Source: Candidatus Schekmanbacteria bacterium GWA2_38_11
Lineage (GTDB): Bacteria; Schekmanbacteria; GWA2-38-11
Direction of reading: 5' to 3'
Assembly (NCBI GenBank): GCA_001790645.1
Contig: MGDB01000035.1
Span: 4,864-10,288 of the forward strand
Length of the DNA stretch: 5,425 nt
Below the pieces are notes generated by a model. That model saw only the letters and a program-made list of their open reading frames with translations. It was not told the origin of the DNA and did not search any database. The translations under genes and the position numbers were made by a program. Below, in pieces: positions 5,126-5,425 of this stretch (the first letter of the stretch is position 1; every line of letters starts with the position of its first letter).

Positions 5126-5425
5126 TTAAAGACCTTTTTTAAGGTCTTGCCTGTAAAGATTTAAAATTAATAGACCCGTGCCTATACAGATAGATGTATC
5201 TGCAAAGTTAAAAGCCGGCCAGTGAAGATCATACCAGTGAACATCTATAAAATCCCTTACAACACCAAGAGTCAGTCGGTCTACAAGGTTTCCCACTGCA
5301 CCGCTTAAAATAAGAGTAAGGGCTATTTGATTGAGCCTGCTTTCCTTTGCAAAGGCTATGAAAAAGTAGAGAAGTCCTGAAATGGCTATAATTGATATAA
5401 TAATAAAAAAAGGAGTTCGGAATGA
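5126..5425 (-). CDS. lspA: Lipoprotein signal peptidase (signal peptidase II), C-terminal 99 residues; start outside window
   Basis: The minus-strand frame is open from the right edge to TAA 5128-5126. It carries the two catalytic-Asp motifs of this inner-membrane aspartyl protease, which removes signal peptides from diacylglyceryl-modified prolipoproteins. The first is SGAVGNLVDR (Asp49 of the visible part), in the conserved 'GG..GN..DR' block. The second is FNFADTSICIGTGLLIL (Asp76), the conserved 'FN.AD..I..G' block. Between them is the typical VRDFIDVHW...HWPAFNF segment. Two of the four expected membrane helices are complete or nearly so: about 5-27 with the following loop, then 33-45, and 77-91. 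The N-terminal third, with the first helix, is missing only because of the window edge. The C-terminus is short and basic (YRQDLKKGL). The downstream glycosyltransferase begins one base after the stop, so the two are co-transcribed. Confidence 0.96.
   Translation of the reverse strand, partial: SFRTPFFIIISIIAISGLLYFFIAFAKESRLNQIALTLILSGAVGNLVDRLTLGVVRDFIDVHWYDLHWPAFNFADTSICIGTGLLILNLYRQDLKKGL
5129..5148 (-). promoter_or_regulatory. Perfect hairpin at the lspA end that includes the glycosyltransferase ribosome binding site
   Basis: On the minus strand AAGACCTT (5148-5141), loop AAAA (5140-5137) and AAGGTCTT (5136-5129) form a perfect eight-base stem. The right arm carries AAGG, the only good Shine-Dalgarno for the ATG at 5124, and the element overlaps the last LspA codons and abuts its TAA (5128-5126). 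A ribosome completing lspA would open the stem, so translational coupling is the simplest inference. No U-run follows, so it is not an intrinsic terminator. Confidence 0.5.

Overview
The window looks like ordinary chromosomal DNA from an AT-rich bacterium. LspA, a lipid-carrier-type glycosyltransferase and an YbhN-type membrane protein are membrane and envelope proteins of bacterial type, and the starts have clear Shine-Dalgarno sequences. The palindromic intergenic element at 456-524 and the scattered short repeat around a CAAATGACAAA-like core resemble repeats I associate with uncultured candidate phyla such as Omnitrophota. That placement is from memory and is weak. I see no tRNA, rRNA, CRISPR array, transposase, phage gene or attachment site.

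Layout. The left end (1-390, plus strand) is the 3' part of a metallo-beta-lactamase-fold hydrolase gene cut by the window edge. It converges on a minus-strand block that fills the rest. The 155-bp convergent gap (391-545) holds a compact element of three adjacent hairpins. Reading the minus strand from the right edge: lspA (5425-5126, start outside the window), then after one base a 604-residue multi-pass GT39/ArnT-like glycosyltransferase (5124-3310). Next comes a gap of about 400 bp with repeats, a hairpin, candidate promoters and a doubtful 52-codon ORF. After it come panD (2912-2565), ribF (2549-1617) and an YbhN/AglD-type flippase-like membrane protein (1610-546). The last three are 15 and 6 bases apart and almost certainly form one transcription unit.

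Functionally, panD makes beta-alanine for pantothenate/CoA and ribF makes FMN and FAD, so the middle of the window is a small cofactor cluster. The two large membrane proteins and LspA are envelope functions: lipoprotein signal-peptide removal, sugar transfer from a polyprenyl carrier, and an integral membrane protein of a family linked to lipid modification or transport. I see no dedicated new defence or mobile system. The most useful items for a second look are the palindromic element, the hairpin that masks the glycosyltransferase ribosome binding site at the end of lspA, the N-terminal extension of the glycosyltransferase, and the repeat-bearing gap upstream of panD.
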